Assembly: GCF_010993705.1 (NCBI RefSeq)
Contig: NZ_WOFO01000002.1
Coordinates: forward strand, 124,001 to 188,000
Direction of reading: 5' to 3'
Origin: Cyclobacterium sp. SYSU L10401
GTDB taxonomy: Bacteria > Bacteroidota > Bacteroidia > Cytophagales > Cyclobacteriaceae
DNA: 64,000 nt
Below the pieces are notes generated by a model. That model ran no database searches. It had not been told where the DNA came from and saw nothing but the letters and a program-made list of their open reading frames with translations. The position numbers were made by a program, and so were the translations under genes. Shown here in pieces: positions 17,564 through 26,418 of this stretch. Numbering within the stretch: position 1 is the first letter of the stretch; each line of letters starts with the position of its first letter.

Positions 17564-20452
17564 ATGAGCAAAATTACCAAAGCATTTAGGTTATCCTTTT
17601 GGATGGTAACGCTGGGTTATTTCCTTTTCATTGTTCAGGCAAATGGCCAAAACACCGTTTCGGTTTCAGGAAAGGTCGTTGAATCAGAAAGCAATGAGCC
17701 ACTGATCGGTGTAAATATCCTGGTGAAAGGAAAAGTAATAGGCACCATAACTGATATCAATGGTAATTTCACCCTACAAATCAGTCAGCCACCACCCCAT
17801 ACTTTGGTGTTTTCCATGATAGGCTTTGCCAGCCAGGAAGTGACCATAACGGAAAATCAGGTATCCGAACTTCTTGTTACCCTGGAAGAACAAACCATGC
17901 TGGGTCAGGAAGTGGTAGTTTCTGCCTCCCGGGTAGAAGAAAGTATCCTCCAATCACCGGTAACCATTGAAAAAATGGATATCCTGGATATCAGAGAAAC
18001 TGCCAGTGATACTTATTATAAAGCCATTGCCAATCTGAAAGGCGTGGATGTAACCAGCACCTCCATCAATTTTCAAATCTTAAATGCCCGGGGCTTTAAT
18101 TCTACAGGGAATACTCGTTTTGTCCAATTGACAGATGGAATGGATACCCAGGCCCCTGCCCTGAACTTTCCGATTGGCAATCTCAATGGACCGTCAGAAT
18201 TGGACGTGGAAAGTGTGGAGTTTATTCCAGGAGCTTCATCTGCGCTATATGGACCCAATGCCTTTAATGGGATATTGTTGATCAACAGCAAAAGTCCCTT
18301 TGAGTACCAGGGCCTGAGTGCCTTTTACAAGCAGGGCATCAACCATGTGGGAGGAAGAGCAGGAGAGCCCGCTTCCCCCCAACCCATGTTTGAAGGTTCC
18401 CTGCGCTATGCCCATGCATTTAATAATAAACTGGCTTTCAAGATCAGTGCATCCTTTATGGAGGCGGAAGACTGGTACGGTACCGACCAGACAGATCTCA
18501 ATGAAAACTCGCAGGGCGACTTGCCCTTTAATCCCGGTGAAAACAGGGTTCATGTGTTTGGAGATGAAGTATCCAACAATATCGGTTTATTGAGAAATGT
18601 TGGCGCCATACAACAGCAGGCCAATGCTTTTGGTCTGGGAGGCTATATCGCCAGTATTCCGGATCAGGTAGTTTCGCGAACAGGATATGATGAGCGGGAC
18701 CTGGTGGATTACGGTGCCAAAAACTATAAAGTAAGCGGAGCAGTCCACTATCGGGTAAATGACAGGGCTGAATTGTCCTATACCCTCAATTACGGTTCGG
18801 GCACCTCGGTATACACAGGTGCCCAACGCTATTCTTTAAACAATTTCAATATTACCCAGCACAAACTGGAGCTGAAGGCAGACAACTATTTTGTTCGGGG
18901 GTATACTACCCGGGAAAATTCAGGTGACTCCTATATTGCCGACCTAACGGGGGTAAATATCAACGATGAATGGAAAGGTAATGCCCAGTGGTTTGGAGAG
19001 TATACCATAAACTACATGGGAGCCCTTGCCCTGCAGCAGGTTGCTCCGGGAACATTGGGATCAACCGAGCAACAGGCTGAAGCGCACCGCTTTGCCCGGA
19101 CACAGGCTGATCAGGGACGTTACGTGCCAGGATCGCCAGAATTTCAAAATTCCGAACAAAACATCAGGGCTGATTTTATACCCCAGGGCTCCTTGTTCAA
19201 TGACCGATCCAGGATGTATATGACAGAGGGCCAATACGATTTTAAAAACGAAATCGACTTCATGGACTTGCAGGTAGGAGCCTCCTACCGGGTTTATGAC
19301 CTCAGGTCCAACGGGACTATTTTTGCAGACGTAGAAGGGAATGATATTTCGGTCACCGAATTTGGTGGTTATGCCCAGGCTTCAAAACGCATATTAGAAG
19401 AAAAACTAAAAATCACCGGATCGGTCAGGTATGACAAGAATGAAAATTTTGACGGGCAGTTTAGTCCAAGAATATCCGGGGTATTCACCGAGGGAAACAG
19501 TAATTTCCGGCTATCCTATCAGACAGGATTCCGGATGCCCACTACCCAGGCGCAACACATCGATTTAAATGTGGTTTCTGCGAGGCTGATTTCCGGATTG
19601 CCTTACTACAGAGAAAAATACAAGGTATTCGAAAATGCATTTTCCCTGGCCTCTGTACAACAATACTCAGAGGCCGTAGCTGCAGGTGCCAGTCCGGTAG
19701 CTGCTTCTGCTACCAATTTATTGGAGCAGGTGACGGATTTACCTGCCCTAAGACCAGAAAAGGTCAACTCTATTGAAGTTGGATACAAGGGTTTATTAGC
19801 TGATAACCGATTGCTGGTCGACATGGCTTATTATTACAACCTGTACAACGATTTCATCTCCCAAACAGCCATCAGGAAAGCACCCGGACCGGTTTATCCC
19901 GGTGCCTCACCCACCACCGATCAGGGTGCCATTAATGCGGTCAATGCCCCTACCCTTTTGACTCCGGTAACTATTCCCGGCCAGGAAAATACCTTCCAGA
20001 CCTATACCAACATTGTAGACCGGGAAGTTCGGGCACATGGTGCTGTCATAGGAATCTCCTATAGCCTGCCAAATAATTACACCATTGGGGGAAATTATAA
20101 TTTCAACCGTTTGATTACCGCCTTCGAGGAAGGGTTTCTATCCGAATTCAATACCCCTGAACACAAATACAATATCCAATTTGGGAATAGAAAGGTCGCC
20201 AAAAATATGGGATTCAATGTGAGCTACCGCTACCAGACGGCATTTAGATGGGAATCATCTTTTGCAAGGGGTGATGTACCCGAAGTACATAATGTAGACG
20301 CACAGGTGTCTTATAAACTGAGAAGTCTTAAATCTGTGGTAAAATTGGGTGGCTCCAATATTTTCAACAACCGGTATTTTCTTAATTTCGGCGGTCCTAC
20401 CATCGGTGCCATCTATTACCTTTCTATAACCTTCGATGAGCTGTTAAATTAA
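17564..20452 (+). CDS. TonB-dependent outer-membrane receptor with carboxypeptidase-like N-domain
   Basis: The protein has 962 residues with a signal peptide (to about residue 29, IVQANGQ). Residues about 33-115 are a CarboxypepD_reg-like domain (VSVSGKVVESESNEPLIGVNILV). Residues about 125-240 are the plug (QEVVVSASRVEES, PGASSALYGPNAFNGILLI). The remainder is the 22-strand barrel, ending LSITFDELLN. It uses TonB energy to import a ligand. It lacks an STN domain, so it is not an anti-sigma-linked transducer. It is 11 bp upstream of an SGNH hydrolase lipoprotein instead of a SusD partner, which suggests an esterified substrate. Confidence 0.93.
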   Translation: MSKITKAFRLSFWMVTLGYFLFIVQANGQNTVSVSGKVVESESNEPLIGVNILVKGKVIGTITDINGNFTLQISQPPPHTLVFSMIGFASQEVTITENQVSELLVTLEEQTMLGQEVVVSASRVEESILQSPVTIEKMDILDIRETASDTYYKAIANLKGVDVTSTSINFQILNARGFNSTGNTRFVQLTDGMDTQAPALNFPIGNLNGPSELDVESVEFIPGASSALYGPNAFNGILLINSKSPFEYQGLSAFYKQGINHVGGRAGEPASPQPMFEGSLRYAHAFNNKLAFKISASFMEAEDWYGTDQTDLNENSQGDLPFNPGENRVHVFGDEVSNNIGLLRNVGAIQQQANAFGLGGYIASIPDQVVSRTGYDERDLVDYGAKNYKVSGAVHYRVNDRAELSYTLNYGSGTSVYTGAQRYSLNNFNITQHKLELKADNYFVRGYTTRENSGDSYIADLTGVNINDEWKGNAQWFGEYTINYMGALALQQVAPGTLGSTEQQAEAHRFARTQADQGRYVPGSPEFQNSEQNIRADFIPQGSLFNDRSRMYMTEGQYDFKNEIDFMDLQVGASYRVYDLRSNGTIFADVEGNDISVTEFGGYAQASKRILEEKLKITGSVRYDKNENFDGQFSPRISGVFTEGNSNFRLSYQTGFRMPTTQAQHIDLNVVSARLISGLPYYREKYKVFENAFSLASVQQYSEAVAAGASPVAASATNLLEQVTDLPALRPEKVNSIEVGYKGLLADNRLLVDMAYYYNLYNDFISQTAIRKAPGPVYPGASPTTDQGAINAVNAPTLLTPVTIPGQENTFQTYTNIVDREVRAHGAVIGISYSLPNNYTIGGNYNFNRLITAFEEGFLSEFNTPEHKYNIQFGNRKVAKNMGFNVSYRYQTAFRWESSFARGDVPEVHNVDAQVSYKLRSLKSVVKLGGSNIFNNRYFLNFGGPTIGAIYYLSITFDELLN

Positions 20453-20463
20453 CCCCAGGAAAA

Positions 20464-21936
20464 ATGAAACGGAATTTGAATTACATTTCTATATTTCTCC
20501 TTTTGTTATTGGGAGCCTGTGATGGGTTTTATGAGTTTCCGGAACCGACTGATGCAGCTCCCGATCCCGGGCAGGTCGATTTCAGTAAAACCATCGCCAT
20601 CGGAAGTTCTGTTACTGCCGGGGTAATGGACGGAGCTTTGTATAACCGCGGTCAGCAGCATTCTTATGTAGCAATTCTTGCCGAGCAGTTAAAAGAAGTC
20701 GGCGGAGGAGCATTTAACCTGCCTGATATCAATGCAGAAGTAGGATCTTATGTGTTAAGTCCTCCTGGGAGCAATATCGGAAGACTGATACTCAGGGCGG
20801 ACCCCAATTCCGGGGCTGTCATTCCTGCCCCTATTGTCCCGGGAAATCCCCTGCTTCCTTACGAAGGAAATCGGGCAGAAATCAACAATTTTGGCGTAAA
20901 TGGCATGAACCTGGCAGCTGCTTTGTCCCCTCAAACAGGAAATATCAATGCCCCTGATCATCCCATGTTTAACCTGCACTATGCCCGTTTTGCCAGTAAT
21001 CCGGGAACTTCCACACTCATCGGTGATGCTGCAGCTGCAATGGGCAATGGCGGTACTTTTTTTGTGTTTTGGTTGGGTAAAAACGATGTGCTCCCCTATG
21101 CCCTGCAGGGAGGTGCCAATGAGCTACTCCTTCCAACTGATGAAGATTTTGAACAGTTGTACCAAACGGCGCTAGGCAGCATCTTACAGGCCAGTCCGGA
21201 GGCAAAAGGGGCCGTTGGAAATATACCCAATTTGAATAGCCTGCCTTTTTTTAGTACAATAAGTTGGAATGCGCTTCCCTTAAATCAGGCATTTGCCTCC
21301 CTGGCAAATGGCGCTTTTTCAGATTACAACCGGGCCTTGGAGGAGGTCGAACAGGCAGGTTTGATCAGCGACAATGAGAAAAACCTGCGTAACATATCCT
21401 TTCAGCCTGGGCTGAACGGATTTCTCATGGAAGACAAAACCCTGACAGACCTCAATGAAATGGGCATTCCATCTATTCGGTTGAGTAATCCAAATGACAA
21501 AGTAGCTTTAACCCTGGCCACCGTATTGGGTGAGTCAGTCGGTGATAATTCAACTGCCATCAGGGGTGTCACCGTTCCAGTAGGAGATGAATTTGTACTT
21601 TTACCTTCAGAACAAGAACTGCTGGAAGAAAAAATAAGCACCTTCAACAGCATCATTCAGTCTGCGGTAGCCTCCCAGAGCGAAAGGTTGGTATTGGTAG
21701 ATGTCAATGACTTTTTAGACCAGGTGGCTTCTGGAACCATCAATGCAGGATCCGTTCCCCTGACCAATTCTATCATCCCACCCAATGGAGGATTTTCTGT
21801 GGATGGCGTGCATACGAATGCCAGGGCCAACGCCTTCCTGGCTAATTTCTTTATCGATGCCTTACAGTCGAAATGGGGAAGTACGATCCCAAAGGTTAAT
21901 CCCAATGCCTTTATGGGGAATGATCTTCCCAGGTAA
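20464..21936 (+). CDS. SGNH/GDSL-type hydrolase lipoprotein
   Basis: The protein has 490 residues with a lipoprotein signal (LLLLLGAC, Cys19). Block I is I-G47-S-S49-V-T-A-G, where Ser49 would be the nucleophile (GSS replaces the usual GDS). Block III is WLGKNDVLPY with the oxyanion Asn. Block V is VDGVHTNARA, the DxxH dyad. The family hydrolyses esters of lipids or sugars. The lipid anchor and the preceding receptor suggest a surface or periplasmic enzyme that works with the receptor. Twelve bp separate it from the next gene. Confidence 0.85.
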   Translation: MKRNLNYISIFLLLLLGACDGFYEFPEPTDAAPDPGQVDFSKTIAIGSSVTAGVMDGALYNRGQQHSYVAILAEQLKEVGGGAFNLPDINAEVGSYVLSPPGSNIGRLILRADPNSGAVIPAPIVPGNPLLPYEGNRAEINNFGVNGMNLAAALSPQTGNINAPDHPMFNLHYARFASNPGTSTLIGDAAAAMGNGGTFFVFWLGKNDVLPYALQGGANELLLPTDEDFEQLYQTALGSILQASPEAKGAVGNIPNLNSLPFFSTISWNALPLNQAFASLANGAFSDYNRALEEVEQAGLISDNEKNLRNISFQPGLNGFLMEDKTLTDLNEMGIPSIRLSNPNDKVALTLATVLGESVGDNSTAIRGVTVPVGDEFVLLPSEQELLEEKISTFNSIIQSAVASQSERLVLVDVNDFLDQVASGTINAGSVPLTNSIIPPNGGFSVDGVHTNARANAFLANFFIDALQSKWGSTIPKVNPNAFMGNDLPR

Positions 21937-21948
21937 AACCTGATAAGA

Positions 21949-22551
21949 ATGGAGCAAACAGCCGTCATTATCCTTTCTGCAGGTAATTCCAGCAGGTTGG
22001 GAAAGCCCAAACAACTCCTGGAATATGAGGGCATGACCTTGATTGAAAGGGCAATCCTTACTGCCCAAAAGGCAAATTGTCATCCGGTAATTGTCGTCAC
22101 CGGGGCTTACCAAAAAGAAATAGAAAGGCTAATCAAGCCTTATGAAGTGGAGATCCTGAATAACCCCATTTGGGAACAGGGAATGGGCACTTCAGTTAGC
22201 CTTGGAATAAAACAGTTACAAAATTCAGCAGAAGTAAAACAAGCCCTTGTCATGTTATCCGATCAGCCATTTGTGGATAAAAACCACTTGGAAGAATTGA
22301 TCCGGATAAAATACCTGAAGAAAAAAAGTATTGTGGCTTCCCATTATAATAACCGGTTGGGTGTACCGGTCATATTTGACCGAAGCTGCTTTTCCGCTCT
22401 TGAAAAACTAACGGGACCTGAAGGAGCAAGGAAAATTATCCATTCTCAAAAAGAAAAAACGGCCTCGGTACCATTCGACCTTGGTAAAATTGACATCGAT
22501 ACCCCGGAAGATTATGAAGCTTTATTAGCTGGTAATTTGGACTATTTTTGA
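21949..22551 (+). CDS. MobA-like nucleotidyltransferase family protein
   Basis: The protein has 200 residues. It opens with AVIILSAGNSSRLGKPKQLL, the NTP-binding signature (AGxSxRxGxxKxL), and carries ALVMLSDQPFVD and FDLGKIDIDTPEDYEALL. These match the MocA/MobA group that transfers CMP or GMP to molybdopterin. No molybdenum enzyme or XdhC partner is nearby, so the cofactor role is not supported by context. It follows the SGNH gene by 12 bp and may be co-transcribed; it converges on the transporter gene. Confidence 0.85.
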   Translation: MEQTAVIILSAGNSSRLGKPKQLLEYEGMTLIERAILTAQKANCHPVIVVTGAYQKEIERLIKPYEVEILNNPIWEQGMGTSVSLGIKQLQNSAEVKQALVMLSDQPFVDKNHLEELIRIKYLKKKSIVASHYNNRLGVPVIFDRSCFSALEKLTGPEGARKIIHSQKEKTASVPFDLGKIDIDTPEDYEALLAGNLDYF

Positions 22552-22556
22552 TTCAA

Positions 22557-23873
22557 TCAAGCCCACTTTTTGATGGAGTGCCCTTTAAAGGCATAAAACA
22601 TCAGGTAAAGGTAACAAGGCACCAAAACCCAATATGCTTCCCTTAAACCAATTTCATCAGCGAAATAGCCATATATCATAGGCAAAATAGCATTTCCGCA
22701 TAGTCCCATAATCAAAATCGAAGCCCCCAGCTTGGTAAATTTCCCGAGGCCATCCAGGGCCAATGGCCAAATCCCAGCCCAAACCAGGGAATTGGCCAAT
22801 CCCAATAATACCACAAACCAAATCGATATGTCCACCTGCAGTCCCAGAATGTTAACGTCTCCCTGAAACCATAGGATGGCAAAAGTGAAAATCAGTCCCA
22901 TGGTGGTAAATGCTTTCAAAACCGTAACCTGAGAAAGAAACCTGGGAATGGCAATGATACCAAATATATAACCGGCAATCATGGCTGCCAGGGTGTAGGA
23001 AGGAAACACCTTGGCAGCCAGAAGAGAAATGTCCATTGAAATGGCATAGCTCATGATGGTATCGATGGCGATCACCTGGGTGCCTACATGAAGAAAAATG
23101 GCCAGTGCACCCAAAATCAAATGGGGGAATTGCAGGATATATGACTTATCCGCATTGGCCCGGGAAACGGATTCCGTTTCATTTTCTGTATTGATTTCGG
23201 GCAATGGGGAAATGCGAACCAGAATGCCTAAAATCACCAAAACCGTTCCCACAATGGTGTAAGGCACGATTACCCTACTGACCAATTCATCCAAAAAAAT
23301 ATTTCTCTCCAATTCACCCATGGCCGGTAACTGCGAGATGATCTCATCATCAGATACCCTGAGTATGACGGCTGCAAATATCAAGGGTGCCAATATCCCT
23401 GCCCCTTTGTTTAGGATTCCCATGATGCTGATCCTTTGCGCAGCACTTTCCTTAGGCCCCAGAATGGTAATGTAAGGATTAGCAGCAGTTTGTAATACCG
23501 CCAATCCTGCACCAATCATAAACAATCCTAACAGAAACAGTTCGTAAGTCCTAACCATTGCCGCCGGCACAAAAACAAAAGCGCCCAGTGCCATCACCCA
23601 AAAACCGACCATCATCCCTTTTTTAAAACCCACTGCCTTTAGCAAATATGAAGCCGGAACTGAAAAAATAAAGTAAGAGATGTAAAAAGCAAAGGCAACC
23701 AGGTAGGACTGAAAATTATTCAGTTCACAGGCGATTTTAAAATAAGGAATTAATATGGCATTGACCCAGGACACAAAACCAAAAATAAAGAACAAACCAC
23801 CAATAATGGCGATCGATATATAGGTTTGCCTTGGGTTTAAAGAACCAATTTCAACGGTTTGGGTTTTGGACAT
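22557..23873 (-). CDS. FucP-family sugar:H+ symporter, probable N-acetylglucosamine transporter
   Basis: The protein has 438 residues and about 12 membrane segments. The opening YISIAIIGGLFFIFGFVSWVNAILIPYF and AANPYITILGPKESAAQR are typical of the FucP/NagP group of MFS symporters. It lies 15 bp downstream of the glucosamine-6-phosphate deaminase gene on the same strand and close to a GH109-type enzyme and nagX. N-acetyl-hexosamine is therefore the likely cargo, but L-fucose, glucose or galactose cannot be excluded from sequence. Confidence 0.88.
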   Translation of the reverse strand: MSKTQTVEIGSLNPRQTYISIAIIGGLFFIFGFVSWVNAILIPYFKIACELNNFQSYLVAFAFYISYFIFSVPASYLLKAVGFKKGMMVGFWVMALGAFVFVPAAMVRTYELFLLGLFMIGAGLAVLQTAANPYITILGPKESAAQRISIMGILNKGAGILAPLIFAAVILRVSDDEIISQLPAMGELERNIFLDELVSRVIVPYTIVGTVLVILGILVRISPLPEINTENETESVSRANADKSYILQFPHLILGALAIFLHVGTQVIAIDTIMSYAISMDISLLAAKVFPSYTLAAMIAGYIFGIIAIPRFLSQVTVLKAFTTMGLIFTFAILWFQGDVNILGLQVDISIWFVVLLGLANSLVWAGIWPLALDGLGKFTKLGASILIMGLCGNAILPMIYGYFADEIGLREAYWVLVPCYLYLMFYAFKGHSIKKWA

Positions 23874-23888
23874 TACTAAAATCTACTA

Positions 23889-24641
23889 TCAGTTAAACGA
23901 ATACCCGGAACCCAGCAGTGAAGCTGCCGCTTCATCCAAATAAAGGGCACAATCAGGGTGATCCTGAAGAATACTGGCCGGAAATTCCGGGCTTACTTTG
24001 TTTTCCAGGCAGGATTTGACGGCATTTGCCTTTCTTTTGTCCGGAACAGAACAAATGATTTTCTTTGATTTCATGATTTGATGGATAGACATACTGATGG
24101 CTTGTCTGGGTACAGCCTCCAGGTCAGGAAACCATCCTTCACCTAACTGCTGTTTCCTGCAAGCCTCATCCAGGTCTACGACCAGATATGGTTTCTCTGT
24201 TTCAAAATCTGCCGGTGGATCATTGAATGCCAAATGTCCATTCTCACCTATTCCTACCAGGGCTACATCTATGGGATGTTTCAAAATAAGCTTACCCAAT
24301 CGTTCTGTTTCCTTCTCAGGGTCTTCCTCCCCGTCAATCAGGAAATAGTTCTTCAATTCCTTTACCTCATCCAAAAACCTTTCCTTGAGGTATTTCCTGA
24401 AACTGGCAGGGTGGGTTATGGGCAACCCCAGGTACTCATCCAGGTGAAACATGGTCACTTTACTCCAGTCTATCTCCTGATGGCTCAATAAGGCTTTCAG
24501 GGTTTCGAATTGACTGGTACCGGTGGCAAGAATAATATTTGCTGCCCCTCTGCTTTTAATGGCAGACAAGATTGCTTCAGCAGCATGATCCCCTGCTACT
24601 TTTCCCATTTCATTTGGGTCTTTGCGCTTATAAATTTTCAT
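23889..24641 (-). CDS. nagB: Glucosamine-6-phosphate deaminase
   Basis: The protein has 250 residues, the length of the single-domain enzyme. It converts glucosamine-6-phosphate to fructose-6-phosphate and ammonia. Conserved segments are [25 protein letters not shown] (Asp of the active site), [21 protein letters not shown] and [10 protein letters not shown]. It is upstream of the FucP-type transporter and downstream of the GH109-type gene on the same strand, making an amino-sugar use module. No nagA deacetylase is present here. Confidence 0.93.
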   Translation of the reverse strand: MKIYKRKDPNEMGKVAGDHAAEAILSAIKSRGAANIILATGTSQFETLKALLSHQEIDWSKVTMFHLDEYLGLPITHPASFRKYLKERFLDEVKELKNYFLIDGEEDPEKETERLGKLILKHPIDVALVGIGENGHLAFNDPPADFETEKPYLVVDLDEACRKQQLGEGWFPDLEAVPRQAISMSIHQIMKSKKIICSVPDKRKANAVKSCLENKVSPEFPASILQDHPDCALYLDEAAASLLGSGYSFN

Positions 24642-24694
24642 TCAATTGGTCTATTGATTCTATTAAAGATTAAAAGTGGTGGAAAAAGGGGGTA

Positions 24695-24743
24695 ATACCA
24701 AAAGCTTTGAAAGCTTTGCTGTTTTTTCCTGTTGCTTTGGTAT
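24695..24743 (-). repeat. Hairpin at the end of the GH109-type gene
   Basis: ATACCAAAAGC (24695-24705) and GCTTTGGTAT (24734-24743) pair with one bulged base. The loop contains a repeated AAGCTTT. On the minus strand the stem starts at the stop codon and is followed by TACCCCCTTTTT, so it could slow or end transcription between the GH109-type gene and nagB. Confidence 0.45.
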
Positions 24744-26146
24744 CAAACGGTCAAAATATTGGTATTCCCTCCTTTACTCAATTCCACATCTACCGGTTGA
24801 TTGTTTCGCCAGGCTCCCCTGGTAAAGTCCGGCACATCAATGGTTTCGCTCCTGTTGGCCACAGACCATTCGCTTAAAGGGCCTATTGCACTCCAGGCGG
24901 CTGCATCGTAGACATCCATATCCAGGGGTATGCCATTTCTAAGGCAGTCAATTAAACGCCAATCCATTAAAAAATCCATGCCCCCATGGCCTCCAATTTG
25001 CCTGGCCAGTTCACCTATTTTCTTTACGATAGGCGGATAATATTTTTCTTCTAGCTCCTTCATCTCTTCCTCTGCCAACCAACCTTCATGACCTAGGGCT
25101 ATTTTCCCAGGTTCAGGATACTTTTGGGCATAAGCTTTGGTACCACTAATGGTGTGCAGGCGGGAATAGGGTCTGGGAGAGGTGACATCATGCTGCAACA
25201 TAATGGTTCGTCCCTGGTGTGTTTTAATCGTAGTGGTATTCATATTGCCTCGATAGCTTTTTCCGGCAAATTCCTGGTAGAACTCGTCCTTGGCAGCAAG
25301 CGCCTTTGCTTTTTCTCCCATCATGAAATCATTGCTGGAAACCGCCGTCAGGTAATCCATCTGGTCTCCACGGTTGATGTTCATGACCTGGGCTACCGGA
25401 CCCAATCCATGGGTGGGATACAGGTTTCCGTTGCGCAGGTTTTGTTTGAGCCGCCACATGTCATAATACTTGGTTTTGGAAAAATTTCCATCCAGGATAT
25501 CATGGATATAGGCACCTTCTCCATGAATGATCTCCCCGAAAAACCCTTGCCTGGTAAGGTTTAAAGTCAGCAATTCAAAAAAATCATAGCAGGTATTTTC
25601 CAGCATCATGCAATGCTTCCGGGTTTTTTCAGAAGTCTCTACCAGCTGCCAACACTCTTCGAGGCTAATGGCTGCAGGTACTTCTGTCGCGGCATGTTTT
25701 CCCTGTTCCATGGCATACACGGCCATGGGAGCATGCAGGTACCAGGGAGTAGCAATATAAATCAGATCTAAATCTTCTGATTCACACATTTCTTTCCAGG
25801 CATCTTCAGTGCCAGTATATACCGTCGGGTTATGGGGAGTATCTTTAATCCTGTCTTTGACATGAGCTATCCTTTCCGGCCTGAGGTCACAAAGGGCCTT
25901 GATCTCCACACCTTCAATTTTGCTCATTCTGACCACAGCCCCTGGCCCCCTGTTTCCCAGTCCTACAAAGCCAATCCTTACCTTTTCCAGGGGAGCTGCT
26001 GCATAACCACACATGTTAAAATCAGCCGGATGGTTTAAAGCCACTTGCTGATTCGTAGCCGCCTTAATTTCTGAGGACCAGCCAGATAAACCTGCCAGTC
26101 CCAATATACTTCCTGCTTTTAGAAAATCTCTTCTATTCTTTTTCAT
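24743..26146 (-). CDS. Gfo/Idh/MocA-fold protein, GH109-type alpha-N-acetylgalactosaminidase
   Basis: The protein has 467 residues. It starts with a twin-arginine-like signal (KKNRRDFLKAGSILGLAGLSG), so folded export is likely. The NAD-binding Rossmann motif is GLGNRG at residues 62-67. GKHAATEVPAAISLEECW and the C-terminal GHGGMDFLMDWRLIDCLRNG match GH109 enzymes, which use tightly bound NAD to cleave alpha-linked GalNAc; some members act on other substrates. The neighbouring nagB, transporter and nagX fit release and use of amino sugars. Confidence 0.85.
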   Translation of the reverse strand: MKKNRRDFLKAGSILGLAGLSGWSSEIKAATNQQVALNHPADFNMCGYAAAPLEKVRIGFVGLGNRGPGAVVRMSKIEGVEIKALCDLRPERIAHVKDRIKDTPHNPTVYTGTEDAWKEMCESEDLDLIYIATPWYLHAPMAVYAMEQGKHAATEVPAAISLEECWQLVETSEKTRKHCMMLENTCYDFFELLTLNLTRQGFFGEIIHGEGAYIHDILDGNFSKTKYYDMWRLKQNLRNGNLYPTHGLGPVAQVMNINRGDQMDYLTAVSSNDFMMGEKAKALAAKDEFYQEFAGKSYRGNMNTTTIKTHQGRTIMLQHDVTSPRPYSRLHTISGTKAYAQKYPEPGKIALGHEGWLAEEEMKELEEKYYPPIVKKIGELARQIGGHGGMDFLMDWRLIDCLRNGIPLDMDVYDAAAWSAIGPLSEWSVANRSETIDVPDFTRGAWRNNQPVDVELSKGGNTNILTV

Positions 26147-26173
26147 CTGTTTATAATTTGATTTTTAATGGTC

Positions 26174-26249
26174 AGATGGAATCTTTGACGATTAAAATAA
26201 TCATTGCCCTATGTGTTTAATGATGATTTTAATCGTGTCGATTTCATCT
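26174..26249. promoter_or_regulatory. 76-nt long hairpin between GH109-type gene and nagX
   Basis: Outer stem: 26174-26183 pairs with 26240-26249 (10 bp, one G-T). After a small 4 by 3 internal loop, the inner stem 26188-26205 pairs with 26219-26236 (17 of 18 bp, one A-G mismatch), closed by a 13-nt loop. It lies 28 bp upstream of the GH109-type start codon and 170 bp from nagX. It could be an operator dyad for both genes or the folded 5' leader of the GH109-type mRNA. Confidence 0.6.
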
Positions 26250-26269
26250 TAAATATTACCACTAATTGA

Positions 26270-26299
26270 CAAAAATTACCCATTGACAACCTAAACAAA
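26270..26299 (-). promoter_or_regulatory. Candidate promoter for the GH109-type gene
   Basis: On the minus strand TTTG (26299-26296) is followed after 17 bp by TAATTTTTG (26278-26270), one base longer than the TAnnTTTG consensus. If used, transcription would start close to 26260 and the leader would be almost entirely the 76-nt hairpin. Two direct repeats ATTGACAA (26265-26272, 26282-26289) overlap it. Confidence 0.35.
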
Positions 26300-26418
26300 T
26301 TGTCCCTGTGAAAAATAAAAATACTTTTAAATTTCAGAAAAATAAAATATATTGGAAGGAATCCTTCAAACCAAAGGATAATTCAATGTAAAAGCCCATT
26401 TTACCTAATATATTAATC

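Noticed and set aside
22557-23873. Possible L-fucose specificity of the MFS transporter
   Set aside because: The neighbours are amino-sugar genes and no fucose isomerase or kinase is present, so a fucose call is not supported.
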